Below, in pieces: positions 26,301 through 40,800 of a stretch of 64,000 nucleotides of DNA (its first letter is position 1; each line of letters opens with the position of its first letter). The notes beneath the pieces are model-generated. The model ran no database searches and was not told the origin of the DNA. It was given only the letters and a program-made list of their open reading frames with translations. Made by a program: the position numbers and the translations under genes. Source of the DNA: Marthasterias glacialis (Eukaryota; Echinodermata; Asteroidea; Forcipulatida; Asteriidae). The DNA is taken from assembly GCA_911728455.2 (NCBI GenBank), contig OU452226.1, forward strand, positions 16,943,938 to 17,007,937. The letters are read 5' to 3'.

Positions 26301-28822
26301 GCAAATAGCAATATTTGGGTCAATTCTGACGTCATCAAGATGGCCGCAAAAGCTCGCTAGCTCCCGAAATAATGCAAGTTGGGACCTCTAGTTTGTTGGA
26401 CACGTCTCGGAAGAGCCGCCCGCATCCACTGATTCCATGAAAAGCACTTTTGAAAATGGCTCCAAAATTAAAATTTCTCACAGGGAGCTCCCTGTGAGCA
26501 CTCGCACTTTTGGCCAAAAATATTTTATGCGATTTTATGATAGAAAATGATAGAGTAGACATCACTGAAGAGGGTTTGTGTGTGGGGAAGGGGTCGATTC
26601 GCAATATTTGGGCAAATAGCAATATTTGGGTCAATTCTGACGTCATCAAGATGGCCGCAAAAGCTCGCTAGCTCCCGAAATAATGCAAGTTGGGACCTCT
26701 AGTTTGTTGGACACGTCTCGGAAGAGCCGCCCGCATCCACTGATTCCATGAAAAGCACTTTTGAAAATGTCTCTAAAATTAAAATTCCTTACAGGGAGCT
26801 CCCTGTGAGCACTCGCACTTTTGGCCAAAAATATTTTATGCGATTTTATGATAGAAAATGATAGAGTAGACATCACTGAAGAGGGTTTGTGTGTGGGGAA
26901 GGGGTCGATTCGCAATATTTGGGCAAATAGCAATATTTGGGTCAATTCTGACGTCATCAAGATGGCCGCAAAAGCTCGCTAGCTCCCGAAATAATGCAAG
27001 TTGGGACCTCTAGTTTGTTGGACACGTCTCGGAAGAGCCGCCCGCATCCACTGATTCCATGAAAAGCACTTTTGAAAATGGCTCCAAAATTAAAATTTCT
27101 CACAGGGAGCTCCCTGTGAGCACTCGCACTTTTGGCCAAAAATATTTTATGCGATTTTATGATAGAAAATGATAGAGTAGACATCACTGAAGAGGGTTTG
27201 TGTGTGGGGAAGGGGTCGATTCGCAATATTTGGGCAAATAGCAATATTTGGGTCAATTCTGACGTCATCAAGATGGCCGCAAAAGCTCGCTAGCTCCCGA
27301 AATAATGCAAGTTGGGACCTCTAGTTTGTTGGACACGTCTCGGAAGAGCCGCCCGCATCCACTGATTCCATGAAAAGCACTTTTGAAAATGGCTCCAAAA
27401 TTAAAATTTCTCACAGGGAGCTCCCTGTGAGCACTCGCACTTTTGGCCAAAAATATTTTACGCGATTTTATGATAGAAAATGATAGAGTAGACATCACTG
27501 AAGAGGGTTTGTGTGTGGGGAAGGGGTCGATTCGCAATATTTGGGCAAATAGCAATATTTGGGTCAATTCTGACGTCATCAAGATGGCCGCAAAAGCTCG
27601 CTAGCTCCCGAAATAATGCAAGTTGGGACCTCTAGTTTGTTGGACACGTCTCGGAAGAGCCGCCCGCATCCACTGATTCCATGAAAAGCACTTTTGAAAA
27701 TGGCTCCAAAATTAAAATTTCTTACAGGGAGCTCCCTGTGAGCACTCGCACTTTTGGCCAAAAATATTTTATGCGATTTTATGATAGAAAATGATAGAGT
27801 AGACATCACTGAAGAGGGTTTGTGTGTGGGGAAGGGGTCGATTCGCAATATTTTGGCAAATAACAATATTTGGGTCAATTCTGACGTCATCAAGATGGCC
27901 GCAAAAGCTCGCTAGCTCCCGAAATAATGCAAGTTGGGACCTCTAGTTTGTTGGACACGTCTCGGAAGAGCCGCCCGCATCCACTGATTCCATGAAAAGC
28001 ACTTTTGAAAATGGCTCCAAAATTAAAATTTCTCACAGGGAGCTCCCTGTGAGCACTCGCACTTTTGGCCAAAAATATTTTATGCGATTTTATGATAGAA
28101 AATGATAGAGTAGACCTCACTGAAGAGGGTTTGTGTGTGGGGAAGGGGTCGATTCGCAATATTTGGGCAAATAGCAATATTTGGGTCAATTCTGACGTCA
28201 TCAAGATGGCCGCAAAAGCTCGCTAGCTCCCGAAATAATGCGAGTTGGGACCTCTAGTTTGTTGGACACGTCTCGGAAGAGCCGCCCGCATCCACTGATT
28301 CCATGAAAAGCACTTTTGAAAATGGCTCCAAAATTAAAATTTCTTACAGGGAGCTCCCTGTGAGCACTCGCACTTTTGGCCAAAAATATTTTATGCGATT
28401 TTATGATAGAAAATGATAGAGTAGACATCACTGAAGAGGGTTTGTGTGTGGGGAAGGGGTCGATTCGCAATATTTTGGCAAATAACAATATTTGGGTCAA
28501 TTCTGACGTCATAAAGATGGCCGCAAAAGCTCGCTAGCTCCCGAAATAATGCAAGTTGGGACCTCTAGTTTGTTGGACACGTCTCGGAAGAGCCGCCCTC
28601 ATCCACTGATTCCATGAAAAGCACTTTTGAAAATGGCTCCAAAATTAAAATTTCTCACAGGGAGCTCCCTGTGAGCACTCGCACTTTTGGCCAAAAGTAT
28701 TTTATGCGATTTTATGATAGAAAATGATAGAGTAGACCTCACTCAAGAGGGTTTGTGTGTGGGGAAGGGGTCGATTCGCAATATTTGGGCAAATAGCAAT
28801 ATTTTGGTCAATTCTGACGTCA
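17316..28822. repeat. sat311 zone 2: 12- and 14-monomer higher-order repeat
   Basis: An eight-monomer run recurs at 17627-20114, 21981-24468 and 25713-28200. Its first monomer has GATAAAAAATG with GACCTCACTGAAG and GATTGGCAAT. The fourth has AAAATGTCTCTAAAATT and ATTCCTTACAG (near 18680, 23034 and 26766). The seventh has AATATTTTGGCAAATAACAAT. In the first two runs the eighth has CCCTCATCC, CAAAAGTATTTT and CTCACTCAAGAG (near 19889 and 24243); that type lies four monomers later in the third repeat (near 28600). The runs are 4354 bp (14 monomers) and 3732 bp (12 monomers) apart. They are separated by stretches of zone-1 types (B, D, A, B, C, D at 20115-21980; C, D at 25091-25712), so zone 2 appears to have incorporated zone-1 monomers. 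Confidence 0.9.
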
Positions 28823-31800
28823 TCAAGATGGCCGCAAAAGCTCGCTAGCTCCCGAAATAATGCAAGTTGGGACCTCTAGTTTGTTGGACACGTCTCGGAA
28901 GAGCCGCCCGCATCCACTGATTCCATGAAAAGCACTTTTCAAAATGGCTCCAAAATTAAAATTTCTCACAGGGAGCTCCCTGTGAGCACTCGCACTTTTG
29001 GCCAAAAATATTTTATGCGATTTTATGATAGAAAATGATAGAGTAGACCTCACTGAAGAGGGTTTGTGTGTGGGGAAGGGGTCGATTCGCAATATTTGGG
29101 CAAATAACAATATTTGGGTCAATTCTGACGTCATCAAGATGGCCGCAAAAGCTCGCTAGCTCCCGAAATAATGCAAGTTGGGACCTCTAGTTTGTTGGAC
29201 ACGTCTCGAAAGAGCCGCCCGCATCCACTGATTCCATGAAAAGCACTTTTGAAAATGGCTCCAAAATTAAAATTTCTCACAGGGAGCTCCCTGCGAGCAC
29301 TCGCACTTTTGGCCAAAAATATTTTATGCGATTTTATGATAGAAAATGATAGAGTAGACATCACTGAAGAGGGTTTGTGTGTGGGGAAGGGGTCGATTCG
29401 CAATATTTGGGCAAATAGCAATATTTGGGTCAATTCTGACGTCATCAAGATGGCCGCAAAAGCTCGCTAGCTCCCGAAATAATGCAAGTTGGGACCTCTA
29501 GTTTGTTGGACACGTCTCGGAAGAGCCGCCCGCATCCACTGATTCCATGAAAAGCACTTTTGAAAATGGCTCCAAAATTAAAATTTCTCACAGGGAGCTC
29601 CCTGTGAGCACTCGCACTTTTGGCCAAAAATATTTTATGCGATTTTATGATAGAAAATGATAGAGTAGACATCACAGAAGAGGGTTTGTGTGTGGGGAAG
29701 GGGTCGATTCGCAATATTTGGGCAAATAGCAATATTTGGGTCAATTCTGACGTCATCAAGATGGCCGCAAAAGCTCGCTAGCTCCCGAAATAATGCAAGT
29801 TGGGACCTCTAGTTTGTTGGACACGTCTCGGAAGAGCCGCCCGCATCCACTGATTCCATGAAAAGCACTTTTCAAAATGGCTCCAAAATTAAAATTTCTC
29901 ACAGGGAGCTCCCTGTGAGCACTCGCACTTTTGGCCAAAAATATTTTATGCGATTTTATGATAGAAAATGATAGAGTAGACATCACTGAAGAGGGTTTGT
30001 GTGTGGGGAAGGGGTCGATTCGCAATATTTGGGCAAATAGCAATATTTGGGTCAATTCTGACGTCATCAAGATGGCCGCAAAAGCTCGCTAGCTCCCGAA
30101 ATAATGCAAGTTGGGACCTCTAGTTTGTTGGACACGTCTCGGAAGAGCCGCCCGCATCCACTGATTCCATGAAAAGCACTTTTCAAAATGGCTCCAAAAT
30201 TAAAATTTCTCACAGGGAGCTCCCTGTGAGCACTCGCACTTTTGGCCAAAAATATTTTATGCGATTTTTATGATAGAAAATGATAGAGTAGACATCACTG
30301 AAGAGGGTTTGTGTGTGGGGAAGGGGTCGATTCGCAATATTTGGGCAAATAACAATATTTGGGTCAATTCTGACGTCATCAAGATGGCCGCAAAAGCTCG
30401 CTAGCTCCCGAAATAATGCAAGTTGGGACCTCTAGTTTGTTGGACACGTCTCGGAAGAGCCGCCCGCATCCACTGATTCCATGAAAAGCACTTTTGAAAA
30501 TGGCTCCGAAATTAAAATTTCTCACAGGGAGCTCCCTGTGAGCACTCGCACTTTTGGCCAAAAATATTTTATGCGATTTTATGATAGAAAATGATAGAGT
30601 AGACATCACTGAAGAGGGTTTGTGTGTGGGGAAGGGGTCGATTCACAATATTTGGGCAAATAGCAATATTTGGGTCAATTCTGACGTCATCAAGATGGCC
30701 GCAAAAGCTCGCTAGCTCCCGAAATAATGCAAGTTGGGACCTCTAGTTTGTTGGACACGTCTCGGAAGAGCCGCCCGCATCCACTGATTCCATGAAAAGC
30801 ACTTTTGAAAATGGCTCCAAAATTAAAATTTCTCACAGGGAGCTCCCTGTGAGCACTCGCACTTTTGGCCAAAAATATTTTATGCGATTTTATGATAGAA
30901 AATGATAGAGTAGACATCACTGAAGAGGGTTTGTGTGTGGGGAAGGGGTCGATTCGCAATATTTGGGCAAATAGCAATATTTGGGTCAATTCTGACGTCA
31001 TCAAGATGGCCGCAAAAGCTCGCTAGCTCCGAAATAATGCAAGTTGGGACCTCTAGTTTGTTGGACACGTCTCGGAAGAGCCGCCCGCATCCACTGATTC
31101 CATGAAAAGCACTTTTCAAAATGGCTCCAAAATTAAAATTTCTCACAGGGAGCTCCCTGTGAGCACTCGCACTTTTGGCCAAAAATATTTTATGCGATTT
31201 TATGATAGAAAATGATAGAGTAGACATCACTGAAGAGGGTTTGTGTGTGGGGAAGGGGTCGATTCGCAATATTTGGGCAAATAGCAATATTTGGGTCAAT
31301 TCTGACGTCATCAAGATGGCCGCAAAAGCTCGCTAGCTTCCGAAATAATGCAAGTTGGGACCTCTAGTTTGTTGGACACGTCTCGGAAGAGCCGCCCGCA
31401 TCCACTGATTCCATGAAAAGCACTTTTGAAAATGGCTCCAAAATTAAAATTTCTCACAGGGAGCTCCCTGTGAGCACTCGCACTTTTGGCCAAAAATATT
31501 TATGCGATTTTATGATAGAAAATGATAGAGTAGACATCACTGAAGAGGGTTTGTGTGTGGGGAAGGGGTCGATTCGCAATATTTGGGCAAATAGCAATAT
31601 TTGGGTCAATTCTGACGTCATCAAGATGGCCGCAAAAGCTCGCTAGCTCCGAAATAATGCAAGTTGGGACCTCTAGTTTGTTGGACACGTCTCGGAAGAG
31701 CCGCCCGCATCCACTGATTCCATGAAAAGCACTTTTCAAAATGGCTCCAAAATTAAAATTTCTCACAGGGAGCTCCCTGTGAGCACTCGCACTTTTGGCC

Positions 31801-34800
31801 AAAAATATTTTATGCGATTTTATGATAGAAAATGATAGAGTAGACATCACTGAAGAGGGTTTGTGTGTGGGGAAGGGGTCGATTCGCAATATTTGGGCAA
31901 ATAGCAATATTTGGGTCAATTCTGACGTCATCAAGATGGCCGCAAAAGCTCGCTAGCTCCCGAAATAATGCAAGTTGGGACCTCTAGTTTGTTGGACACG
32001 TCTCGGAAGAGCCGCCCGCATCCACTGATTCCATGAAAAGCACTTTTGAAAATGGCTCCAAAATTAAAATTTCTCACAGGGAGCTCCCTGTGAGCACTCG
32101 CACTTTTGGCCAAAAATATTTTATGCGATTTTATGATAGAAAATGATAGAGTAGACCTCACTGAAGAGGGTTTGTGTGTGGGGAAGGGGTCGATTCGCAA
32201 TATTTGGGCAAATAGCAATATTTGGGTCAATTCTGACGTCATCAAGATGGCCGCAAAAGCTCGCTAGCTCCCGAAATAATGCAAGTTGGGACCTCTAGTT
32301 TGTTGGACACGTCTCGGAAGAGCCGCCCGCATCCACTGATTCCATGAAAAGCACTTTTGAAAATGGCTCCAAAATTAAAATTTCTCACAGGGAGCTCCCT
32401 GTGAGCACTCGCACTTTTGGCCAAAAATATTTTATGCGATTTTATGATAGAAAATGATAGAGTAGACATCACTGAAGAGGGTTTGTGTGTGGGGAAGGGG
32501 TCGATTCGCAATATTTGGGCAAATAGCAATATTTGGGTCAATTCTGACGTCATCAAGATGGCCGCAAAAGCTCGCTAGCTCCCGAAATAATGCAAGTTGG
32601 GACCTCTAGTTTGTTGGACACGTCTCGGAAGAGCCGCCCGCAACCACTGATTCCATGAAAAGCACTTTTGAAAATGGCTCCAAAATTAAAATTTCTCACA
32701 GGGAGCTCCCTGTGAGCACTCGCACTTTTGGCCAAAAATATTTTATGCGATTTTATGATAGAAAATGATAGAGTAGACCTCACTGAAGAGGGTTTGTGTG
32801 TGGGGAAGGGGTCGATTCGCAATATTTGGGCAAATAGCAATATTTGGGTCAATTCTGACGTCATCAAGATGGCCGCAAAAGCTCGCTAGCTCCCGAAATA
32901 ATGCAAGTTGGGACCTCTAGTTTGTTGGACACGTCTCGGAAGAGCCGCCCGCATCCACTGATTCCATGAAAAGCACTTTTGAAAATGGCTCCAAAATTAA
33001 AATTTCTCACAGGGAGCTCCCTGTGAGCACTCGCACTTTTGGCCAAAAATATTTTATGCGATTTTATGATAGAAAATGATAGAGTAGACATCACTGAAGA
33101 GGGTTTGTGTGTGGGGAAGGGGTCGATTCGCAATATTTGGGCAAATAGCAATATTTGGGTCAATTCTGACGTCATCAAGATGGCCGCAAAAGCTCGCTAG
33201 CTCCCGAAATAATGCAAGTTGGGACCTCTAGTTTGTTGGACACGTCTCGGAAGAGCCGCCCGCATCCACTGATTCCATGAAAAGCACTTTTGAAAATGGC
33301 TCCAAAATTAAAATTTCTCACAGGGAGCTCCCTGTGGGCACTCGCACTTTTGGCCAAAAATATTTTATGCGATTTTATGATAGAAAATGATAGAGTAGAC
33401 ATCACTGAAGAGGGTTTGTGTGTGGGGAAGGGGTCGATTCGCAATATTTGGGCAAATAGCAATATTTGGGTCAATTCTGACGTCATCAAGATGGCCGCAA
33501 AAGCTCGCTAGCTCCCGAAATAATGCAAGTTGGGACCTCTAGTTTGTTGGACACGTCTCGGAAGAGCCGCCCGCATCCACTGATTCCATGAAAAGCACTT
33601 TTGAAAATGGCTCCAAAATTAAAATTTCTCACAGGGAGCTCCCTGTGAGTTCTCGCACTTTTGGCCAAAAATATTTTACGCGATTTTATGATAGAAAATG
33701 ATAGAGTAGACATCACTGAAGAGGGTTTGTGTGTGGGGAAGGGGTCGATTCGCAATATTTGGGCAAATAGCAATATTTGGGTCAATTCTGACGTCATCAA
33801 GATGGCCGCAAAAGCTCGCTAGCTCCCGAAATAATGCAAGTTGGGACCTCTAGTTTGTTGGACACGTCTCGGAAGAGCCGCCCGCATCCACTGATTCCAT
33901 GAAAAGCACTTTTGAAAATGGCTCCAAAATTAAAATTTCTTACAGGGAGCTCCCTGTGAGCACTCGCACTTTTGGCCAAAAATATTTTATGCGATTTTAT
34001 GATAGAAAATGATAGAGTAGACATCACTGAAGAGGGTTTGTGTGTGGGGAAGGGGTCGATTCGCAATATTTGGGCAAATAGCAATATTTGGGTCAATTCT
34101 GACGTCATCAAGATGGCCGCAAAAGCTCGCTAGCTCCCAAAATAATGCAAGTTGGGACCTCTAGTTTGTTGGACACGTCTCGGAAGAGCCGCCCGCATCC
34201 ACTGATTCCATGAAAAGCACTTTTGAAAATGGCTCCAAAATTAAAATTTCTCACAGGGAGCTCCCTGTGAGCACTCGCACTTTTGGCCAAAAATATTTTA
34301 TGCGATTTTATGATAGAAAATGATAGAGTAGACATCACTGAAGAGGGTTTGTGTGTGGGGAAGGGGTCGATTCGCAATATTTGGGCAAATAGCAATATTT
34401 GGGTCAATTCTGACGTCATCAAGATGGCCGCAAAAGCTCGCTAGCTCCCGAAATAATGCAAGTTGGGACCTCTAGTTTGTTGGACACGTCTCGGAAGAGC
34501 CGCCCGCAACCACTGATTCCATGAAAAGCACTTTTGAAAATGGCTCCAAAATTAAAATTTCTCACAGGGAGCTCCCTGTGAGCACTCGCACTTTTGGCCA
34601 AAAATATTTTATGCGATTTTATGATAGAAAATGATAGAGTAGACCTCACTGAAGAGGGTTTGTGTGTGGGGAAGGGGTCGATTCGCAATATTTGGGCAAA
34701 TAGCAATATTTGGGTCAATTCTGACGTCATCAAGATGGCCGCAAAAGCTCGCTAGCTCCCGAAATAATGCAAGTTGGGACCTCTAGTTTGTTGGACACGT

Positions 34801-37800
34801 CTCGGAAGAGCCGCCCGCATCCACTGATTCCATGAAAAGCACTTTTGAAAATGGCTCCAAAATTAAAATTTCTCACAGGGAGCTCCCTGTGAGCACTCGC
34901 ACTTTTGGCCAAACATATTTTATGCGATTTTATGATAGAAAATGATAGAGTAGACATCACTGAAGAGGGTTTGTGTGTGGGGAAGGGGTCGATTCGCAAT
35001 ATTTGGGCAAATAGCAATATTTGGGTCAATTCTGACGTCATCAAGATGGCCGCAAAAGCTCGCTAGCTCCCGAAATAATGCAAGTTGGGACCTCTAGTTT
35101 GTTGGACACGTCTCGGAAGAGCCGCCCGCATCCACTGATTCCATGAAAAGCACTTTTCAAAATGGCTCCAAAATTAAAATTTCTCACAGGGAGCTCCCTG
35201 TGGGCACTCGCACTTTTGGCCAAAAATATTTTATGCGATTTTATGATAGAAAATGATAGAGTAGACATCACTGAAGAGGGTTTGTGTGTGGGGAAGGGGT
35301 CGATTCGCAATATTTGGGCAAATAGCAATATTTGGGTCAATTCTGACGTCATCAAGATGGCCGCAAAAGCTCGCTAGCTCCCGAAATAATGCAAGTTGGG
35401 ACCTCTAGTTTGTTGGACACGTCTCGGAAGAGCCGCCCGCATCCACTGATTCCATGAAAAGCACTTTTGAAAATGGCTCCAAAATTAAAATTTCTCACAG
35501 GGAGCTCCCTGTGAGTTCTCGCACTTTTGGCCAAAAATATTTTATGCGATTTTATGATAGAAAATGATAGAGTAGACATCACAGAAGAGGGTTTGTGTGT
35601 GGGGAAGGGGTCGATTCGCAATATTTGGGCAAATAGCAATATTTGGGTCAATTCTGACGTCATCAAGATGGCCGCAAAAGCTCGCTAGCTCCCGAAATAA
35701 TGCAAGTTGGAACCTCTAGTTTGTTGGACACGTCTCGGAAGAGCTGCCCGCATCCACTGATTCCATGAAAAGCACTTTTGAAAATGGCTCCAAAATTAAA
35801 ATTTCTCACAGGGAGCTCCCTGTGAGCACTCGCACTTTTGGCCAAAAATATTTTATGCGATTTTATGATAGAAAATGATAGAGTAGACATCACTGAAGAG
35901 GGTTTGTGTGTGGGGAAGGGGTCGATTCGCAATATTTGGGCAAATAGCAATATTTGGGTCAATTCTGACGTCATCAAGATGGCCGCAAAAGCTCGCTAGC
36001 TCCCGAAATAATGCAAGTTGGGACCTCTAGTTTGTTGGACACGTCTCGGAAGAGCCGCCCGCATCCACTGATTCCATGAAAAGCACTTTTGAAAATGGCT
36101 CCAAAATTAAAATTTCTCACAGGGAGCTCCCTGTGAGCACTCGCACTTTTGGCCAAAAATATTTTATGCGATTTTATGATAGAAAATGATAGAGTAGACC
36201 TCACTGAAGAGGGTTTGTGTGTGGGGAAGGGGTCGATTCGCAATATTTGGGCAAATAGCAATATTTGGGTCAATTCTGACGTCATCAAGATGGCCGCAAA
36301 AGCTCGCTAGCTCCCGAAATAATGCAAGTTGGGACCTCTAGTTTGTTGGACACGTCTCGGAAGAGCCGCCCGCATCCACTGATTCCATGAAAAGCACTTT
36401 TGAAAATGGCTCCAAAATTAAAATTTCTCACAGGGAGCTCCCTGTGCTAGCACTTTTGGCCAAAAATATTTTATGCGATTTTATGATAGAAAATGATAGA
36501 GTAGACATCACTGAAGAGGGTTTGTGTGTGGGGAAGGGGTCGATTCGCAATATTTGGGCAAATAGCAATATTTGGGTCAATTCTGACGTCATCAAGATGG
36601 CCGCAAAAGCTCTCTAGCTCCCGAAATAATGCAAGTTGGGACCTCTAGTTTGTTGGACACGTCTCGGAAGAGCCGCCCGCATCCACTGATTCCATGAAAA
36701 GCACTTTTGAAAATGGCTCCAAAATTAAAATTTCTCACAGGGAGCTCCCTGTGAGCACTCGCACTTTTGGCCAAAAATATTTTATGCGATTTTATGATAG
36801 AAAATGATAGAGTAGACATCACTGAAGAGGGTTTGTGTGTGGGGAAGGGGTCGATTCGCAATATTTGGGCAAATAGCAATATTTGGGTCAATTCTGACGT
36901 CATCAAGATGGCCGCAAAAGCTCGCTAGCTCCCGAAATAATGCAAGTTGGGACCTCTAGTTTGTTGGACACGTCTCGGAAGAGCCGCCCGCAACCACTGA
37001 TTCCATGAAAAGCACTTTTGAAAATGGCTCCAAAATTAAAATTTCTCACAGGGAGCTCCCTGTGAGCACTCGCACTTTTGGCCAAAAATATTTTATGCGA
37101 TTTTATGATAGAAAATGATAGAGTAGACCTCACTGAAGAGGGTTTGTGTGTGGGGAAGGGGTCGATTCGCAATATTTGGGCAAATAGCAATATTTGGGTC
37201 AATTCTGACGTCATCAAGATGGCCGCAAAAGCTCGCTAGCTCCCGAAATAATGCAAGTTGGGACCTCTAGTTTGTTGGACACGTCTCGGAAGAGCCGCCC
37301 GCATCCACTGATTCCATGAAAAGCACTTTTGAAAATGGCTCCAAAATTAAAATTTCTCACAGGGAGCTCCCTGTGAGCACTCGCACTTTTGGCCAAAAAT
37401 ATTTTATGCGATTTTATGATAGAAAATGATAGAGTAGACATCACTGAAGAGGGTTTGTGTGTGGGGAAGGGGTCGATTCGCAATATTTGGGCAAATAGCA
37501 ATATTTGGGTCAATTCTGACGTCATCAAGATGGCCGCAAAAGCTCGCTAGCTCCCGAAATAATGCAAGTTGGGACCTCTAGTTTGTTGGACACGTCTCGG
37601 AAGAGCCGCCCGCATCCACTGATTCCATGAAAAGCACTTTTCAAAATGGCTCCAAAATTTAAATATCTCACAGGGAGCTCCCTGTGGGCACTCGCACTTT
37701 TGGCCAAAAATATTTTATGCGATTTTATGATAGAAAATGATAGAGTAGACATCACTGAAGAGGGTTTGTGTGTGGGGAAGGGGTCGATTCGCAATATTTG

Positions 37801-40800
37801 GGCAAATAGCAATATTTGGGTCAATTCTGACGTCATCAAGATGGCCGCAAAAGCTCGCTAGCTCCCGAAATAATGCAAGTTGGGACCTCTAGTTTGTTGG
37901 ACACGTCTCGGAAGAGCCGCCCGCATCCACTGATTCCATGAAAAGCACTTTTGAAAATGGCTCCAAAATTAAAATTTCTCACAGGGAGCTCCCTGTGAGT
38001 TCTCGCACTTTTGGCCAAAAATATTTTATGCGATTTTATGATAGAAAATGATAGAGTAGACATCACAGAAGAGGGTTTGTGTGTGGGGAAGGGGTCGATT
38101 CGCAATATTTGGGCAAATAGCAATATTTGGGTCAATTCTGACGTCATCAAGATGGCCGCAAAAGCTCGCTAGCTCCCGAAATAATGCAAGTTGGGACCTC
38201 TAGTTTGTTGGACACGTCTCGGAAGAGCCGCCCGCATCCACTGATTCCATGAAAAGCACTTTTGAAAATGGCTCCAAAATTAAAATTTCTCACAGGGAGC
38301 TCCCTGTGAGCACTCGCACTTTTGGCCAAAAATATTTTATGCGATTTTATGATAGAAAATGATAGAGTAGACATCACTGAAGAGGGTTTGTGTGTGGGGA
38401 AGGGGTCGATTCGCAATATTTGGGCAAATAGCAATATTTGGGTCAATTCTGACGTCATCAAGATGGCCGCAAAAGCTCGCTAGCTCCCGAAATAATGCAA
38501 GTTGGGACCTCTAGTTTGTTGGACACGTCTCGGAAGAGCCGCCCGCATCCACTGATTCCATGAAAAGCACTTTTGAAAATGGCTCCAAAATTAAAATTTC
38601 TCACAGGGAGCTCCCTGTGAGCACTCGCACTTTTGGCCAAAAATATTTTATGCGATTTTATGATAGAAAATGATAGAGTAGACATCACTGAAGAGGGTTT
38701 GTGTGTGGGGAAGGGGTCGATTCGCAATATTTGGGCAAATAGCAATATTTGGGTCAATTCTGACGTCATCAAGATGGCCGCAAAAGCTCGCTAGCTCCCG
38801 AAATAATGCAAGTTGGGACCTCTAGTTTGTTGGACACTTCTCGGAAGAGCCGCCCGCATCCACTGATTCCATGAAAAGCACTTTTGAAAATGGCTCCAAA
38901 ATTAAAATTTCTCACAGGGAGCTCCCTGTGAGCACTCGCACTTTTGGCCAAAAATATTTTATGCGATTTTATGATAGAAAATGATAGAGTAGACATCACA
39001 GAAGAGGGTTTGTGTGTGGGGAAGGGGTCGATTCGCAATATTTGGGCAAATAGCAATATTTGGGTCAATTCTGACGTCATCAAGATGGCCGCAAAAGCTC
39101 GCTAGCTCCCGAAATAATGCAAGTTGGGACCTCTAGTTTGTTGGACACGTCTCGGAAGAGCCGCCCGCATCCACTGATTCCATGAAAAGCACTTTTGAAA
39201 ATGGCTCCAAAATTAAAATTTCTCAAAGGGAGCTCCCTGTGAGCACTCGCACTTTTGGCCAAAAATATTTTATGCGATTTTATGATAGAAAATGATAGAG
39301 TAGACCTCACTGAAGAGGGTTTGTGTGTGGGGAAGGGGTCGATTCGCAATATTTGGGCAAATAGCAATATTTGGGTCAATTCTGACGTCATCAAGATGGC
39401 CGCAAAAGCTCGCTAGCTCCCGAAATAATGCAAGTTGGGACCTCTAGTTTGTTGGACACGTCTCGGAAGAGCCGCCCGCATCCACTGATTCCATGAAAAG
39501 CACTTTTCAAAATGGCTCCAAAATTAAAATTTCTCACAGGGAGCTCCCTGTGAGCACTCGCACTTTTGGCCAAAAATATTTTATGCGATTTTATGATAGA
39601 AAATGATAGAGTAGACATCACTGAAGAGGGTTTGTGTGTGGGGAAGGGGTCGATTCGCAATATTTGGGCAAATAGCAATATTTGGGTCAATTCTGACGTC
39701 ATCAAGATGGCCGCAAAAGCTCGCTAGCTCCCGAAATAATGCAAGTTGGGACCTCTAGTTTGTTGGACACGTCTCGGAAGAGCCGCCCGCATCCACTGAT
39801 TCCATGAAAAGCACTTTTGAAAATGGCTCCAAAATTAAAATTTCTCACAGGGAGCTCCCTGTGAGCACTCGCACTTTTGGCCAAAAATATTTTATGCGAT
39901 TTTATGATAGAAAATGATAGAGTAGACATCACTGAAGAGGGTTTGTGTGTGGGGAAGGGGTCGATTCGCAATATTTGGGCAAATAGCAATATTTGGGTCA
40001 ATTCTGACGTCATCAAGATGGCCGCAAAAGCTCGCTAGCTCCCGAAATAATGCAAGTTGGGACCTCTAGTTTGTTGGACACGTCTCGGAAGAGCCGCCCG
40101 CATCCACTGATTCCATGAAAAGCACTTTTGAAAATGGCTCCAAAATTAAAATTTCTCACAGGGAGCTCCCTGCGAGCACTCGCACTTTTGGCCAAAAATA
40201 TTTTATGCGATTTTATGATAGAAAATGATAGAGTAGACATCACTGAAGAGGGTTTGTGTGTGGGGAAGGGGTCGATTCGCAATATTTGGGCAAATAGCAA
40301 TATTTGGGTCAATTCTGACGTCATCAAGATGGCCGCAAAAGCTCGCTAGCTCCCGAAATAATGCAAGTTGGGACCTCTAGTTTGTTGGACACGTCTCGGA
40401 AGAGCCGCCCGCATCCACTGATTCCATGAAAAGCACTTTTGAAAATGGCTCCAAAATTAAAATTTCTCACAGGGAGCTCCCTGTGAGCACTCGCACTTTT
40501 GGCCAAAAATATTTTATGCGATTTTATGATAGAAAATGATAGAGTAGACATCTCAGAAGAGGGTTTGTGTGTGGGGAAGGGGTCGATTCGCAATATTTGG
40601 GCAAATAGCAATATTTGGGTCAATTCTGACGTCATCAAGATGGCCGCAAAAGCTCGCTAGCTCCCGAAATAATGCAAGTTGGGACCTCTAGTTTGTTGGA
40701 CACGTCTCGGAAGAGCCGCCCGCATCCACTGATTCCATGAAAAGCACTTTTCAAAATGGCTCCAAAATTAAAATTTCTCACAGGGAGCTCCCTCTGAGCA

